64,000 nt of DNA from Diphasiastrum complanatum (GCA_029204225.1 CM055094.1:20137489-20201488); one strand, 5' to 3'; numbered from the stretch's first letter, positions 32,930-45,225 are shown. Made by a program: numbers and translations. The notes: generated by a model not told the origin, from the letters alone.

Positions 32930-33420
32930 ATGAAGTTGGAACTCTACGTGGCTCAAGAACTAGTGTGCCTCCTGGTACCAAGTGTTCATCTCAGAGATAT
33001 CGAGGCTTTCCATGGTGATGTCAATTATGTCTTGAGTTGGGTCATCAGAACTGGAAGATGTTGTGGCAGACATGTTCTGGACTCGGCTGATGACTCTGTT
33101 GAAGGTTCAACTCTGGTAACAGACAGGTGGAGTCTCGGCTCGATCGACTGTGGAGGGCTTCGGATCAGTCGACTTTTGATGGACTCGGCTCAGTCAACTT
33201 TGTATGCAGAGTATGGACGCTCAATTCGTTCCACAGTGAATGCAGAGTATGTAAGCTCAGCTCGGTCCATGGTGATTGTAGAGTATGGGGGCGCGGCTCT
33301 ATGAGCAGTGTATGTAGAGTATTGCTCAGCAGTGTATGGAGAATAGAAATTTGTGGAAAAATTTGGAGCAATGTCGCTCTGATAGGATGTCGAAACGATG
33401 TTGTTTCTTCTCAATAACAT
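32930..33420. repeat. ORF-A 5' region and 36-bp minisatellite, left copy 2
   Basis: Same composition as 26,024-26,560. Plus frame 32,930-33,304 and minus frames 33,165-33,371 and 33,190-33,420 all run through the minisatellite, showing that it is open in several frames. Confidence 0.55.
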
Positions 33421-34807
33421 ACTAGTAGAGAGATTTCAACCCAAATCGGTGTTGAATGTGTGGGTTTGACAAGCTCTAGTAGCACTACCCCTCAGCATTC
33501 TCGTGCTAGATGTGACGATTTTTGTGTAATGTAGCAAGTCTCGACAGCTTAGGGTTTTTGAAAATGGACGATGATGGCACTCTGGATCCGTGGTGGATGT
33601 ATGTAGATGGTGTCCAAGGATGCAAAGGAGTAATCAAGCATGGTCGTAGCGAATGATAGATCACCACTAAAAGATGGAAAATCGATCCTTTGAAACTATA
33701 GCTTTTGAAAGCTTCTGAATTCCATTTCCATGCTTGAAGAAGGAAGTGCCAGCATCAAATCTTCTCCCATCAGAGTTTGTTTTCATTTCCTAAAAAGGAT
33801 GCATGGCAGCATGGCAGTAAAGCGTGATATTGTGAATTTTTGTAATGTTCTGCAACATTTGCTTACATACATAGCTACACCAAATGAGAAAATTAAGGAC
33901 CTGGATTCTTAAAGAGTTTTATTAGGTTGAAGTTCTAGTTTTTCTACAAATCAACTTCCTCTGAAAGTTTCTTTTTGGTGGAAATGATGCTGTTTATACC
34001 AAGGGTAGGCTAATTTATAATGGCAAAGATCCAGTTCACAGCTCACCATGATTATGATCATTTGCAAGTAGCCTATTATAAGCAAATTGTGCTGCACTTT
34101 CGTGTTATCTTAGCACATTTGAATGTAGCTTGTGATATTATTGGTTTGATATTCTAGTAGCTTTTTTGCACCATTTAAGGTAAGAGAAAGAGAGCACAAT
34201 CAAATAATGATGCAATAGGTTCTAGAAAACATCTTGTTTGCATGTACGTGATGATTTTTGTTGTTTGATTATATCGATGTCGATTGAAACTATGATAGCT
34301 TCGTGGTTGTCATTCGTAATATTAAAAGTTTTTTTTCACCTTATCTTGGGGCAAGTTCACAAATAGCAAGGTAACAAATTGGGACTCGGCAAGAACTCAC
34401 CCCAAATGACTTTTTGAGCTTCACTAACTTGCTCTCATGAATTTATCATTGTGTCTAACTTGCCATATACCAGTTTTATAAGTATTTGCTTGATCCTTTA
34501 CTTTTAAATGCACCATAATGGTACCCCCCTTTGCATGTGCCATAGTCCTAGAGCTCTAAAATTAACAATGTATACACATGTATGGAAGTTTTCAAGACAT
34601 ACTGATGTTTTTGCATCCACTTGTCTTTAAGCTTAAACATGTTCTTTGTAGTTCCTGAAGAAGTCTTGAAAGTTTGAAGCTTGTGTGTTAAGCCAAGTGT
34701 TGTTGTAGTTCATCGTAGATGCTTGGAGTTCATTATTGGCCACCTCCAAGGACATAGCCTTAAAAAAATTTGTCTAGGCCCCTTCATTTTTTAACGCTTG
34801 CTTCTTG
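33421..34807. repeat. EGSASIKSS module and non-coding flank module
   Basis: 33,480-33,912 is the EGSASIKSS module; its plus frame 33,730-33,912 ends HLLTYIATPNEKIKDLDS. 33,913-34,180 holds no ORF. 34,180-34,807 is the flank module also at 11,641-12,270 and 47,060-47,690. Ends at the recurrent GCTTGTACAACC edge. Confidence 0.55.
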
Positions 34808-35561
34808 TACAACCAAATTACCTTCCAATTTTTTCAAGCCTATTTGTGGTAAAGTGTCTCACATCCCTATGGAACATATGCACAAAAGTGAATCACTTTC
34901 TGCCACGTGATGATAGTGATACATTGTGCACTAGGGAATCACATTGTTGATAAGTTGGATTCACATTTACATCATGAAGCAAATAGTCTTGTTAGTTTCG
35001 TGTTCAAGTGGATCGGAAGCTCGCTCCAATGGATGTTGAGATTAATATATCATGTTATCTCTAGCCTAATAGCCACACACTAGATGTTTGGATCCAGAAA
35101 ATATTCACACAAAGGGAGATAGGTCTACCACGTAGGTCTGCCACGTAGTTTTCAATCAATCAAAGGGAAGGTAGATCCTTATCTTTGGTACTATAATAGT
35201 TAGTTCTTAGACTTATTGAGATCTTAGAAATTAAACTTTAGGGTCAGCCCAAAGTTTTTGACAATTGCTCATCAAGTGAATGCAATTCTAGTCAAGATTG
35301 TGTTCAATTTTGCTTGATTTGTGATATAGTTTGGATTGATTATTGCTTGCTGATTCAACTGATCTTGTAGAAATTATTTGAAGAGGCATATTTATGTGCA
35401 TATGATTCCTTTTGGTTCAGGTTAGGTGAATCCTATATCCTTGTGAAGTCGAGATCAAGGAGGAGGCAGTTCTACATCCAATTTTTATGCAAATTCAAGC
35501 TAGTTTCCATTATGGTTAACATTAATAGATATGATTTGGCTTAAGATCGGGTAGGATCTTA
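34808..35561 (+). repeat. Copia-associated upstream module, copy 3
   Basis: Direct copy of bases 1-753. The inverted repeat with the right arm ends inside it at about 35,030 (GCTCCAATGGATG against 46,830). Confidence 0.7.
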
Positions 35562-36543
35562 TTGAGAGGTCAAGTTTTGAGCTTTCTCAAGTCCCTAGGT
35601 AGTGGGATATCTAGTCTTTTAATCATTTCTATTTTGCATCTATTCAAGAAGAAGCAAACTCAAAGTCCAGCAAGTCTTGGTCAAGAGGAAGAGGAGAGCT
35701 CTCATGAAGATTTCGTCATGATGCCAAGTTTCTCTTCTTCAAGCATAAGAGGTGAAGACCCTTGGTGGATAGATAGTGGGGCTAGCTCCCGCATGACAAA
35801 TAAGAGGGAGTATTTTTCAACCTTATCTACCTATGAAGGACCTATCAAGTCAATTTTTACAGCAAATAATTATGCTTGTAAGATAGAAGGAATAGGATCC
35901 ATACCTTTATGCTTGGGATTTTCAAGGAAAATCAAGATTGATGGAGTACTTTACATTTCTAGTATCACTAAGAACTTGCTTAGTGTAGGACAATTGCTTG
36001 ACAATGGTTTGATTGTGGAGTTCGCCACAAATACATGTAACATCAAGAAGGATGGCAAGATCATTGCTAGAGGCATAAGGTTTGGAAGACTGTTCAAACT
36101 AGATGCCTATGTGGATGCTAATATTGTGATGCTAGCCAAGGAGACCAAGCTATCCAACCATATTCTACGGCACAAAAGACTTGGCCACATCAACTCAAAA
36201 TCCATGGAGATCATGTGCAAGGAGGAGCTTGCCTCAGGACTTCCAATATCCTTAGCAAAGTTTATATGATGTTCCAACTCTCTACAATGACAACATTTCA
36301 GTCCAACACCTTGCAACCAACCCAATCTTCCATGCAGGACCAAAACATATCAAGATCTCTCATCATTTTGTGTCAGAGAAGGTGCAATCTAAGGAGATAT
36401 CTTTGGAGCATGTGGCAAGTAGTGAATGTGTTGCTGATATCCTCACTAAACCACTTCAAAGAGCTGCATTTGTGAAGTTAAGGTCAGCCCTAGGGTTGAT
36501 AGCAATTCTATGTTATCTTCAAACTAGTTGTGAGGAGTGTTAA
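35562..36543 (+). pseudogene. Ty1/copia polyprotein remnant with internal deletion, copy 3
   Basis: Most complete copy. Protease core is WWIDSGASSRMT, GAG-pre-integrase is RHKRLGHIN, followed by the same deletion into RNase H and then the full RNase H end (EHVASSECVADILTKPLQ) and a stop at 36,541-36,543 that overlaps the LTR start. No integrase or RT. Confidence 0.9.
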
Positions 36544-37014
36544 ATTTACACAAGCTAGTTTGCATGAATTCCACTTGTAAATGACTTTGAGGCCATGATG
36601 TGGGATGTCACACATGCCAAAAGCATAGGATACCTTATTCTAAGTCAAATTGTTAACCTAGCTTTGGAATGGTACCTTTGGAATGTGTCCAAAGAGTGCA
36701 TAGATAGGGTAGAAAAAAAGTAGGAGTTTAAAATAGCAGTTTTTGCATTGTTTTTGGATCTCGAGGTATCGACCCTAAATAGGGTGGATCAATTGGATCT
36801 TTAGGTTGGATGTTAGGGTTAGGTTGTGATGATTACATAGAAGCCGTAATACGCTCAAATTCGAGCTCTACATGTATAAATATGTGATGGGATTTCCATC
36901 CAATTATGAGCCAAATTGAGATTTTCCTTCTTGACTAGTTTGAGTCTATGATTTGACTGATGAATGCTATTGGCTTATGATTTTTTATGATCATTGAATG
37001 AGATTGGAGTTGCA
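36538..37014 (+). mobile_element. Copia 3' LTR
   Basis: Begins TGTTAAATTTACAC just after a purine-rich tract and ends at a CA near 37,014 if the limits are right (477 bp, same as the copy at 9,418-9,894). TATAAATA at 36,875-36,882 is a likely promoter. No 5' LTR partner or target-site duplication found. Confidence 0.75.
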
Positions 37015-37380
37015 GGTACAGTACGCAGGCAGCAGCAAGCCATACATCCACATGTGTGAAGAGTTTTGGAGATAATTCATGGAGTTCAAGCCAAGATAAA
37101 CTAGGAATCAATGCATTGATTAGTAATCTAGCTTCTAGATCTTGTTTGGATTTTAAGTAGGTGCTTTCTCCATCATTTCTAGAATCAAATGGGTTTATTT
37201 TGCTGTATTTTTATCAAAAAAAATCCCAACCTCCTACCAGTGGAAAAATGGGTGATAAAGCGGAGTTTGCTGATGTCCTAGTTCAGGATAAATGTGGTTA
37301 CAGTTGTCAAGGAAATTGTGGAAGAGGTGCCAATTGACACTGCAATAGCTCCTTCAAAAAAACAAAAAATGTAAATGATC
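37015..37380 (+). other. Post-LTR flank with short tail ORF
   Basis: Contains CAGTACGCAGGCAGCAGC directly after the LTR, then a segment with the short tail frame at 37,291-37,374 (VTVVKEIVEEVPIDTAIAP). A CCTAG at 37,280 could be its splice acceptor. No complete gene. Confidence 0.4.
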
Positions 37381-38867
37381 TTGATGATTTCTGGGAGTAA
37401 TAAATTCTCTTTTATTTTAGAAAACAATTGCGTTTATATTTCTTGAAATATTGTGTATTGAAATCTTTTTGATTAATTTAATGTTTTTAAATTTGTTTGT
37501 ATTAAAAATATACATTTAGTAGTTTTTTAATGATTTAAATATTAGCAAAACTAAAATTGCAACGAACTGTCAGTTTTTTAATATTTTTATTTTGCATTGT
37601 GTTTAAATATAATTAAAGATTTAAATATTGATTTTGTCATAATTTAAAAAATATTTTTCTTGATACAAGAATTGTAATTTAAAACACTTTTAAAATTTTT
37701 AAAAAAACATTGAAAACTTTTGTTTTAATAAGCAAAAAGGTTTTTTTTAGTTATTCTAATGGTTGTGTCCAATGATTTTATTTTGAATAGTATTATTATT
37801 TCATAAAAGCTAATTTGCAATTATTAACAAAAATATATTAACAAAATTTTAGTAGGTTGATTAATTTTCTTGCAAAATACAACATTTTTTTTAGCATTAT
37901 AATATCTTTATTTGAGGCATTTTAAATATGGATATTTTTTTATAAAATTAAAAAAAAAATGACAAAAAAAAATGGGTCTCCATGTCATTTCTTTTTTTTT
38001 TGGGTCATCGTGTTTCATGATGAACAATCTTAGTAAATTCTTCCCTGGTGCATTCTTCCAAAATCAGATGAATGGCTTTTTTCTTTGGCTACACAAGCTC
38101 GCCAGAGATGTTGTCAAGTCACACCTACTTTTCTCTTTTTACGCCAGCACATGATTGATTTGCTGCAAACCCTTCTGCTAAACTCCTTGCCAACTTAGGA
38201 GATGGTGAAAACATCAGAGAGATTGAACGCCTCCTCAAAAGACCAAATTTTTTCGCTGTCCAAGATAAATTCTTCCAAAACTCAAATGAAAGGGCTGGTT
38301 CTTTCAACCTAAACAGCCCTAGTTCGGTGGTTTCTGGACAAAATATGGGAAAAAGAAAGAAGTATACATGATATAAAGAAAACAAAGGACAAGGGCGTGG
38401 TGCAAAAGAAGACTTACCGGCTAAAAGACTAAACTTTTACAGGGATTAACTGGCTCGCAGGATGTTGAGGATCTACATAGAAGAACTCTCACTAGGAATA
38501 CGGTGGATCGACTACAACTTAGCACGGACAAGGACAAGGCAAAGATATTTTTACATTTACGGTACTGTAATAGAATGTTTGAGACCATTCGTGTGAGACA
38601 CTTTTACACTTGTATTTTATTACAGATCTTTGGCCTTATATACACAAGTCCTTCCATGATATCGTGTTTGCTTGGTCATACTTAACTAACATCAAAAGTG
38701 AATGGTACTTTTTGTTTGATGTTTTCTGCAATTTTGAAACTGAAAATCTATCTTTATGTACTTGCTCTTTTCTGAAACATTTCAAAGATTTCATTTTGGA
38801 AAAATTTGATTATGTGCTTAAAACGGACTGAAATATAATTAGAAGTATGTACCTCATAAAATCTTAC
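37381..38867 (-). repeat. AT-rich and conserved-ORF modules, spacer copy
   Basis: Inverted copy of 1,906-3,440. AT-rich part to about 37,990; then minus frame 38,125-38,385 (ETTELGLFRLKEPALSFEF) and plus frames 37,972-38,154, 38,503-38,685 and 38,610-38,831. Unrecognised. Confidence 0.6.
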
Positions 38868-39137
38868 CTATTTAGGAAAAACATCACTGAACTCTTGTTT
38901 TAAATATTGCATTAAAAGCTGTTCTTGATGCTAATTTTTGGTGTTAAAGCATGTTAACACATTCACATCATCATTCACATCACAATGCATACGAGATTTC
39001 AAAACAAGATGAAAAAGCTCATACTTAGAATCATGTAGTTTTTCCATAACTTCCGCCGAGCAAACCATCGATGATGGGAGTACATTAGTCTCCCCATAAA
39101 TAGAGACTATCTGGTCAAACTTATCTTTAAATACCAT
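38868..39137 (-). pseudogene. Ty3/gypsy linker fragment, spacer copy 1
   Basis: Minus-strand linker frame 38,931-39,137, ending in homology to 38,868. Carries the TAG shared by six of the seven copies. The upstream side joins the 36-bp minisatellite at about 39,160 through AAATAG / CCACTTGT. Confidence 0.75.
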
Positions 39138-40180
39138 AGTATGGTTTTTAAAATCTATTTACAAGTGGAGTTTTGGCTCGATCGACTGTGGAGGGCTTCA
39201 GATCGGTCGACTTTTGATGGACTTGGCTCAGTCAACTTTGTATGCAAACTATGGACGCTCCGCTTGCTCCACAGTGAATGCATAGTATGGATGCTTGGCT
39301 CGGTCCACGGTGATTGCAGAGTATGGGGGCTCGGCTCTATGAGCAGTGTATGTAGAGTATTGCTCGGCAGTGTATGGAGACTATAAATTTGTGGAAAAAT
39401 TTGGAGCAATGTCGCTCTGATAGATGTGGAAACGATGATGTTTCTTCGCGATAATGTACTAGTAGAGAGCTTTCAACCCAAATCGGTGTTGAATGTGTGC
39501 TTTTGACAAGCTCCAGTAGCACTACCCCTCAGCATTTGGCTCGTGCTAGATGTGACGATTTTTGTGTAATGTAGCATGTAATGGCAACTTAGGGTTTTTG
39601 AAAATGGATGATGATGGCGCTCTGGATCCATGGTGGATGTATGTAGATGGTGTCCAAGGATGCGAATGAGTAATCAAGCATGGTCGTAGCAAATGATAGA
39701 TCGCCACTAAAAGATGGAAAATCAATCCTTTGAAGCTATAGCTTTTCAAAGCTTCTGAATTCCATTTCCATGCCTGAAGAAGGAAGTGCCAGCATCAAAT
39801 CTTCTCCCATCAGAGTTTGTTTGCATTTCCTAAAATGCATGCATGGCAGCATGGCAGTAAAGCATGATATTGTGACTTTTTGTAATGTTCTGCAACATTT
39901 GCTTACATACATAGCTACACCAAATGACAAAATTAAGGACCTAGATTCTTAAACAGTTTTATGAGGTTGAAATTCTAGTTTTTCTACAAATCAACTTCCT
40001 CTGAAAGTTTCTTTTTGGTGAAAATGATGCTATTTATACCAAGTGTAGGCTAATTTGTAATCGCAAAGATCGAGTTTGCAGCTCACCATGATTATGATCA
40101 TTTGCAAGTAGCCTATTATAAGCAAATTGTGCTCCACTTTCGTGTTATCTTAGCACATTTGAATGTAGCTTGTGATATTA
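39138..40180 (-). repeat. 36-bp minisatellite and EGSASIKSS module, spacer copy
   Basis: Inverted relative to 6,169-7,260. Minisatellite at 39,160-39,480, module to 39,952, then flank without a gene. Plus frame 39,770-39,952 and minus frames 39,155-39,409 and 39,546-39,749 belong to it. Confidence 0.6.
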
Positions 40181-41012
40181 TTGGTTCTCTATCTTGGTTT
40201 TCTGTGTAGAATGTTGACTTTCGTGTAGATCTTGATTCCACATGTGTGAAGATTATAATATATATGATTTTGTTAAACATCGATCTACAAACATTTCAAT
40301 GATTTTTCTTCAAATTCAAATTTAATGATCTTCCCATGTGTGGTGAGTTGGTGTCTGCACTTGAGTTGAGCTTGTACACTTAAGTTCAATTCTTTGCAAT
40401 CCCCCCGAATTAATATAACCAGTAACATTATTCTCAAAGCATGTACTATGAGCTAAAAACAGCACTTGGAGAGTAAAGAGTTAGGAATATGTAAAACACT
40501 TTTACACCTAGTATTTGGCAAGATCGGATTCTTTGCGATAAACCCCCCCCCCCCCCCCCCCCAATTCTTAATATAACTTCTCAAAGCATCTAGTATGAGC
40601 TACAAACAACACTTGGTAAGTCTTAAGACTTGGAGAGTAAAGAGTTATGCATTTGTCAAATACTTTTACACCTAGCATTTGGCAAGTTAGACACAATGGC
40701 AGTAATTATAAGAATGAGTTAGACAAGCTTGTGAAGCCATCTAGAGGTGATTTGTTGTTTAGTTGCCTAGCTACATATCAAGCTACCCCAAGTTACCAAA
40801 CAGTTTACTATTATTTTGAGTGACAACCATGAAGCTATCATGATTTGAAATGACATCAATATATTAAGCTACTCCCAAGTTGACCCTTTCCCAGGAAGCT
40901 TCCCTCTTGAAACTATAGCAAAAAGCTCTTATTCAAAGGAACAATCAAGGGTCGAGTACTTACCATACGAGATGAAGACCAACAAGTAGGGCAAGGAAAG
41001 AAGATGTACGGC
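40181..41012 (-). repeat. Dispersed repeats with poly-C, spacer copy
   Basis: 40,181-40,400 matches 21,471-21,690. 40,400-40,980 is the inverse of 19,730-20,330 and contains 20 C at 40,543-40,562. No gene. Confidence 0.6.
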
Positions 41013-41225
41013 TTACTTTGCTATGTGCTTGGAGGTATGCTGAGCATGCTTGGAATATGAAGAACATGTGTTTTCCAAAAATATTAGTAGTCTCACAAAA
41101 AGGCTTGGAGTAACATTAGAATTTGGAAGTGGTGCGCCTACTTTGGATGGATGATCACTAACAAACAATTTCTGTCTAGTCCTTTTGCCGTGATATGTTC
41201 CCTCTTGTCTATATGATATTTTCAT
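41013..41225 (-). CDS. ORF-D, 70-residue conserved ORF, spacer copy
   Basis: Minus-strand counterpart of 19,470-19,682 with the same length and start. One arginine near residue 18 is lysine here, and the penultimate residue differs. Downstream of ORF-C as in the left copy. Unrecognised. Confidence 0.45.
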   Translation of the reverse strand: MKISYRQEGTYHGKRTRQKLFVSDHPSKVGAPLPNSNVTPSLFVRLLIFLENTCSSYSKHAQHTSKHIAK

Positions 41226-41558
41226 TGTGTGTCTAAATATTTTTTGAACAGAATATGTGTAACCTAATTATTGTTGATTTTGATTTAATGAGCATTCAAT
41301 GTTCATTTAATACATTAAATCAAATATCAACGATGAGAACATATATATATACACAACGAGAAGAAGGTATATCTAGATCATAGATTATGAACTAAAGTGG
41401 ACATTTCAAAAGCAGTGGATTAGCAGTTGAGTGCCATATACATTGGCCCTAGATGACTATAATGGTCAATCTTAAAAGCTCCAATCAACAAATGTTGATG
41501 TTTTCAATGTACTCAATTCAAAAAATTGCGCCTAAAGGATTTTCTTCATAACATTTGT
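41226..41558. other. Spacer between ORF-C and ORF-D
   Basis: Inverse of 19,138-19,469; AT-rich, no gene. Confidence 0.5.
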
Positions 41559-42947
41559 TCAGGAATAGTGGGCATCATGCTTATGATATTGCTCGCGCAG
41601 CCACTTGGAGCAGGTTTGAGTTAGCATTTGTCTTCGACCAGCAAATGCTTTTGATCTCTGGGTGTAAGCCTTATCAGCATTGATGATAAAGCCTGAAGTG
41701 CACATCTCTTCGAAGATTTGTATGGAGTCTGCAGGAAAGTATTGTATCCGTAAATAGATCCTGGTATCCTCCATGTGAAGCGCCAGTTTTTTGGGATTGA
41801 TGAAAAATTGTGGATCCTTCTCAAACCTTCGGCCCATGACAGTCATCAGAAACTGGCTGAACTTGTGTTGTAGCTTGATTGTAGGATCGTCAGAATCGGA
41901 AGTTAATTTGCAAAAATTCTTGATGGATGTATGACATTTCTTCTGAGAAGAGAACGAGCCATCTATTATCGCAAAGTTGCAAGGATATGCTTATATGTTG
42001 TCTTCCGATCTCCATGCTAGCGCTCGTCTTCTACGAAAACTTGGGTCGAAAGAAGGATCATTCTGAATTTGCTTTGGTGATTGATCAAGCATTTCATAGA
42101 CGTACGTATCTTTGAGGAATGGAGCTCTCCAACCGGTCGACGCAATTAAATCTGGCTAAGAAGAGCTCTCGATCGAATTAGATGCCGTCGTTGGAACTGA
42201 CTTGTCCCCGTCTTTTCGTCCTATCACAGTCGACTTACTGGCATGCTTATGATTTTGCTCACGTAGCCAGTTGAAGCAGTTTCGAGTAAGTATTTGTCTT
42301 CGACCATTAAATGCTTTTGATCTCTGGGTGTACATGTAACCCTCATCAGCATTGATGATAAATCCTGAAGTGCACATCTCTTCGAAGATATGTATGGAGT
42401 CTGCAGGAAAGTATTGAATCCGTAAATAGATCCTGGTATACTCCATGTGAAGGACCGCTTTGTTGGGATTGATGGAAAATTGTGGATCTTGCTCAAACCT
42501 TTGGCCCATGACAGTCATCAGAAACTGGCAGAACTTGTGTTGTAGCTGGATTGTAGGATCACGAGAATCGGAACTCAGTTCCCAGAAATTATTGATTGAT
42601 GTATGACATTCCTTCTGAGAAGAGAACAAGCCATCTATTATCGCAAAGTTGCAAGGATATGCTGATATGTTGTCTTCCGATCTCCATGCTCGTCTTCTAC
42701 GAAATCTTGGGTCGAAAGAAGGATCATTCTGGACTTGCTTTGGTGCTTGCTCAAGCCTTTCATTCACGTGCGTAACTTTGAGGACTGGAGCTCTCCAACC
42801 GGTAGACGCCATTAATTCTGGCTGAGAAGAGCTCCCTATCAAATTAGATGCCGTCGTTGGAACTGACTTGTCTGCGTCTTTGCATCCTACTAGAATCGAA
42901 TTACTGATATCATGTGCCTCCAAATCTCTTCCGCATATAGATTTCAT
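41559..42947 (-). pseudogene. ORF-C tandem-domain protein, spacer copy
   Basis: Best copy of the N-terminal part. Frame 42,156-42,947 starts MKSICGRDLEAHD, then a Ser/Thr-rich linker (KSVPTTASNLIGSSSQPEL), then a complete unit 1. It stops at a TAG in the linker of unit 2 where the left copies have CAG (near 42,158). Unit 2 continues in frame with one more stop (TCA to TAA near 41,993) to 41,559. The presence of a linker before both units shows that the repeat unit is linker plus domain, about 205 residues. Confidence 0.65.
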
Positions 42948-42959
42948 AGTTTTTGATAT

Positions 42960-43072
42960 TTTGGCATACGGATTTTCTCAGCCGCCAATACTATGTTCAT
43001 TTCTAGGTCCTGCTCCATCTTCCTAAGCCGATGTTGGAGATCAACAATCCTTTTCTGAGACTCTTCAGCCTC
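42960..43072 (-). other. Predicted upstream coiled-coil exon of ORF-C
   Basis: After a good acceptor (CATTTACAG at about 43,081-43,073) the minus strand reads EAEESQKRIVDLQHRLRKM and continues with EQDLEMNIVLAAEKI. Heptad spacing suggests a coiled coil. It is out of frame with ORF-C by one shift just before MKSICG, which can be decay or a start further downstream. This exon was lost from the left copies by the deletion at 16,101. Confidence 0.45.
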
Positions 43073-43554
43073 CTGTAAATGATGAAAATAAGAGGTGAAA
43101 TCAGAAGGACAGAGAACATCGATAATGCAGAGAGAGAGAGAGAGGGATAGAGAGATTCATGCATTGCATTCTATTTGTACTATTTCGGGTTAGACGTTGA
43201 GGCATTGTAGTCATATGTATAGAGCATTCCATCCTTAAAGGAGAACTTGTGACCATTCTCTAGGTGACTTGAATAAGCCCGCCCCTTTCACACTCATACA
43301 CCCCCCCCCCCCCCCCCCCCCCCCCCTTACAACAATCAAATTTTACTTGTCCAAGAATAGGAGAAAGATAAGCATGAGAAAAGGTCACAATTGTATCACA
43401 TTTTAGTTGCCCAAGACAAAGGTAGTGCATGAGAAATTAAGGCAACAGGAAAGGCACATTCACAGGTTTGTTTGAAGGGAGCTTTTCATGTCGCATAAGC
43501 ACGAAATGATGTGACAAAATAAAAGGTGAAAGTAGATTAATATTGATGTGTGAT
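43073..43554 (-). other. Possible intron or promoter of ORF-C with GA run and poly-C
   Basis: Present only once in the window. Contains a short GA run at about 43,131-43,154 and a run of 26 C at 43,301-43,326. No ORF. The missing counterpart in the left copy is explained by the deletion at about 16,101. Confidence 0.45.
43301..43326 (+). repeat. Poly-C run (26 bases)
   Basis: Uninterrupted C run. Length may be affected by sequencing or assembly. The G-rich complement could form a quadruplex. Confidence 0.9.
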
Positions 43555-44390
43555 GTCCCTTTGTGTGAATATTTTTTGGATCCAAACATCTAGTGTGTGG
43601 CTGTTAGGCTAGAGATAGCATGATATATTAATCTCAACATCCATTGGAGTGAGCTTCCGATCCACTTGAACACAAAACTTACAAGACTATTTGCTTCATG
43701 ATGTAAATGTGAATCCAACTTATCAACCATTATAGAAAATTTGAGCACAAACGGGTCCTTTCAAAAACATACATTTTATTTATTTTCTCAAAAGTTTTTT
43801 CCACATGGTCCAATCAAAACACTAAAATTTGAAATCTACGTAACGTAGCTCCTTCAAATCGATTTTCTTTCCTTTTTAAAAGAACTGTAATTTTGCGTCG
43901 GGGCAGCCCGTAAATAAGCCATTTTATTTGTAGTATAGTATGCAACTCATCAAAAAAACAGTGTAACTTTTGAACGGCAACTCGGATAGAGACGATTACG
44001 GTGCCATTAGAAAGCCGTCGACGAGAGCTTTTTCATCAACACCCAACATGACCCAGTTCGGAGCTACGGTGAAGAAGTTATGGCCAGTAAGGGAGTAGCA
44101 TTATGGTGCATTTAAGAGTAAAGGATCAAGCAAATACTTATAAAACTGGTATATGGCAAGTTAGACACAATGATAGATTCATGAGAATAAGTTAGTGAAG
44201 CTCAAAAAGTCATTTGGAGTGAGTTCTTGCCAAGTCCCAATTTGTTACCTTGCTATTTGTGAACTTGTCCCAAGATAAGGTGAAAAAAGTCTTTTAATAT
44301 TACGAATGACAACCACAAAGCTATCATAGTTTCAATCAACATCGATATAATTAAACAACAAAAATCATCACATACATGGGAACATTACAA
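43555..44390. other. Inverse of 15,250-16,075
   Basis: 43,555-43,745 is a copia-leader scrap, 43,745-44,100 a block found only here and at 15,541-15,900, and 44,100-44,390 part of the non-coding flank module. No gene. Confidence 0.55.
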
Positions 44391-45225
44391 AAAATCACAA
44401 TATCACACTTTATTGCCATGCTGCCATGCATGCATTTTAGGAAATGAAAACAAACTCTGATGGGAGAAGATTTGATGCTGGCACTTCCTTCTTCAGGCAT
44501 GGAAATGAAATTCATAAGCCTTGACAAGCTATAACTTCAAAGGATCGATTTTCCATCTTTTAGTGGCGATCTATCATTCGCTACGACAATGCTTGATTAC
44601 TCCTTCGCATCCTTGGACACCATCTACATACATCCACCACGGATCCGGAGCGCCATCATCATCCATTTTCAAAAACCCTAAGCTGCCGAGATCTGCTACA
44701 TTACACAAAAATCGTCACATCTAGCACGAGCCAAATGCTGAGGGGTAGTGCTCCTGGAGCTTGTCAAAACTGCACATTCAACACCGATTTGGGTTGAAAG
44801 CTCGCTACTAGTACGTTACTACGAAGAAACATCATCGTTTCCAAATCCTATCAGAATGACATTGCTCCAAATTTCTAGTTTCCATACACTGCCGAGCAAT
44901 ACTCTACATACACTGCTCATAGAGTCGAGCCCCCATACTCTGCATTCACTATGGACCGAGCTGAGCGTCCATACCCTCCATACAAAGTTGACCGAGATAA
45001 GTCCATCAAAAGTCCATCCGAAGCCCTCCACAGTCGACCGAGCCGAGACTCCACTTGTCTGTTACCAGAGCCGAACCTTCAACAGAGTCCTCAGCCGAGT
45101 CCAGAACATGTCTGACACAACATCTTCCAGTTCTGATGACCCAACTCTAGACATAATTGACGTCACCATGGAAAGCCTCGATATCTATGAGATGAACACT
45201 TGGTACCAGGAGGCACACTAGTTCC
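44391..45225 (+). repeat. EGSASIKSS module, minisatellite and ORF-A 5' region, spacer copy
   Basis: A single open frame runs from 44,748 to 45,221 (157 codons) through a shortened minisatellite and into MSDTTSSSSDDPTLD and MESLDIYEMNTWYQEAH. This supports, but does not prove, that the segment before ORF-A was coding in the ORF-A direction. Confidence 0.5.

Larger units (their letters stand above)
20630..35030 (+). repeat. Left arm of large imperfect inverted repeat
   Basis: Its content, in reverse order and orientation, is found at 46,830-63,880. Landmark pairs: CENH3-like (23,000-23,458 with 60,606-61,064), ORF-B (24,267-24,593 with 58,184-58,510), gypsy (28,264-28,518 with 53,455-53,679), RT (29,260-30,168 with 51,793-52,712). 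Paired coordinates sum to roughly 81,850-84,100, drifting with insertions and deletions. The right arm is about 2.6 kb longer, mainly because of the 1.28-kb region deleted here, a module duplication near 55 kb and a second satellite unit. Confidence 0.85.
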
